Origin: SAR324 cluster bacterium
GTDB lineage: Bacteria > SAR324 > NAC60-12
NCBI GenBank assembly: GCA_022448705.1
Contig: JAKUUF010000008.1
Coordinates: forward strand, 1 to 24,040
Length of the DNA stretch: 24,040 nt
Reading direction: 5' to 3'
A program made the translations under genes and the position numbers. Position 1 is the first letter of the stretch. Each line of letters begins with the position of its first letter. Of this stretch, positions 24,008 through 24,040 are shown in pieces. The notes beneath the pieces are model-generated. The model was not told where the DNA came from. It saw only the letters and a list, made by a program, of their open reading frames with translations, and ran no database searches.

Positions 24008-24040
24008 ATGAAACATTTTAGAATATTACTCTTTTTATTG
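24008..24040 (+). CDS. 5' fragment of a probably exported protein
   Basis: The first 11 codons of a gene cut by the window end: MKHFRILLFLL. A basic start followed by a hydrophobic run looks like the beginning of a signal peptide. GGAG (23999-24002) is 5 nt before the ATG, and a good promoter lies upstream, so a real and well-expressed gene is likely. Nothing can be said about its product. Confidence 0.65.
   Translation, partial: MKHFRILLFLL

Noticed and set aside
1..24040. CRISPR array, tRNA, rRNA or toxin-antitoxin module
   Set aside because: No regularly spaced repeats, tRNA T-loop/anticodon patterns, rRNA blocks or recognisable toxin-antitoxin pair were found on reading both strands.

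Overview
This 24-kb window comes from a Gram-negative bacterium. It has a glycolate oxidase operon, type II secretion pseudopilins, two outer-membrane beta-barrel proteins, a lipoprotein with a lipobox, and an A-type RNase P RNA. DNA is AT-rich, gene packing is tight, and several start codons are GTG or otherwise non-standard. The gene mix (glcDEF plus glycerate kinase, a MinD-like/HTH pair, gspGHIJ, Omp85-type barrels) fits a deltaproteobacterium-like marine lineage such as SAR324. That placement is an inference; no taxonomic marker here proves it.

Layout. 65-379 (+): alkyltransferase-like DNA repair protein. 406-5735 (-): compact operon glcD-glcE-glcF-glycerate 2-kinase, with overlapping stop and start codons. 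It oxidises glycolate to glyoxylate, and its kinase makes 2-phosphoglycerate from the glycerate formed in the glycerate salvage route. 5736-6057: 322-bp divergent spacer with palindromes. 6058-6771 (+): serine-recombinase homologue that has lost its catalytic serine. It overlaps the 3' end of a COG3146 acyltransferase-like gene (-), which is followed upstream by a membrane-anchored DUF3426-like gene (-). 9124-12096 (-): about 990-residue exported protein joining a catalytically dead M1-aminopeptidase module to an Omp85-type barrel. It is divergent from a HIT-family gene (+).

12775-15310 (+): era GTPase, then an unrecognised two-helix membrane protein with a long acidic linker and TPR-like C-terminus. 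15377-15763 (-): small lipoprotein. 16063-17774 (+): translationally coupled pair of a MinD/FlhG-like ATPase and a protein fusing a J-like domain without HPD to a RodZ-like helix-turn-helix. 17857-18234 (-): rnpB. 18297-20496 (+): gspG, gspH, gspI and gspJ pseudopilins. 20522-23776 (-): YciO/Sua5-family protein, POTRA-less Omp85-type barrel protein, and DUF21/CNNM membrane protein. At the right edge a good sigma-70-like promoter and Shine-Dalgarno sequence precede the first 11 codons of another probably exported protein.

The most unusual items are the pseudo-M1/Omp85 fusion (9124-12096), the serine-less recombinase with inverted repeats upstream, and the MinD-like/J-HTH pair. No CRISPR array, tRNA, insertion sequence or classical defence island was seen.
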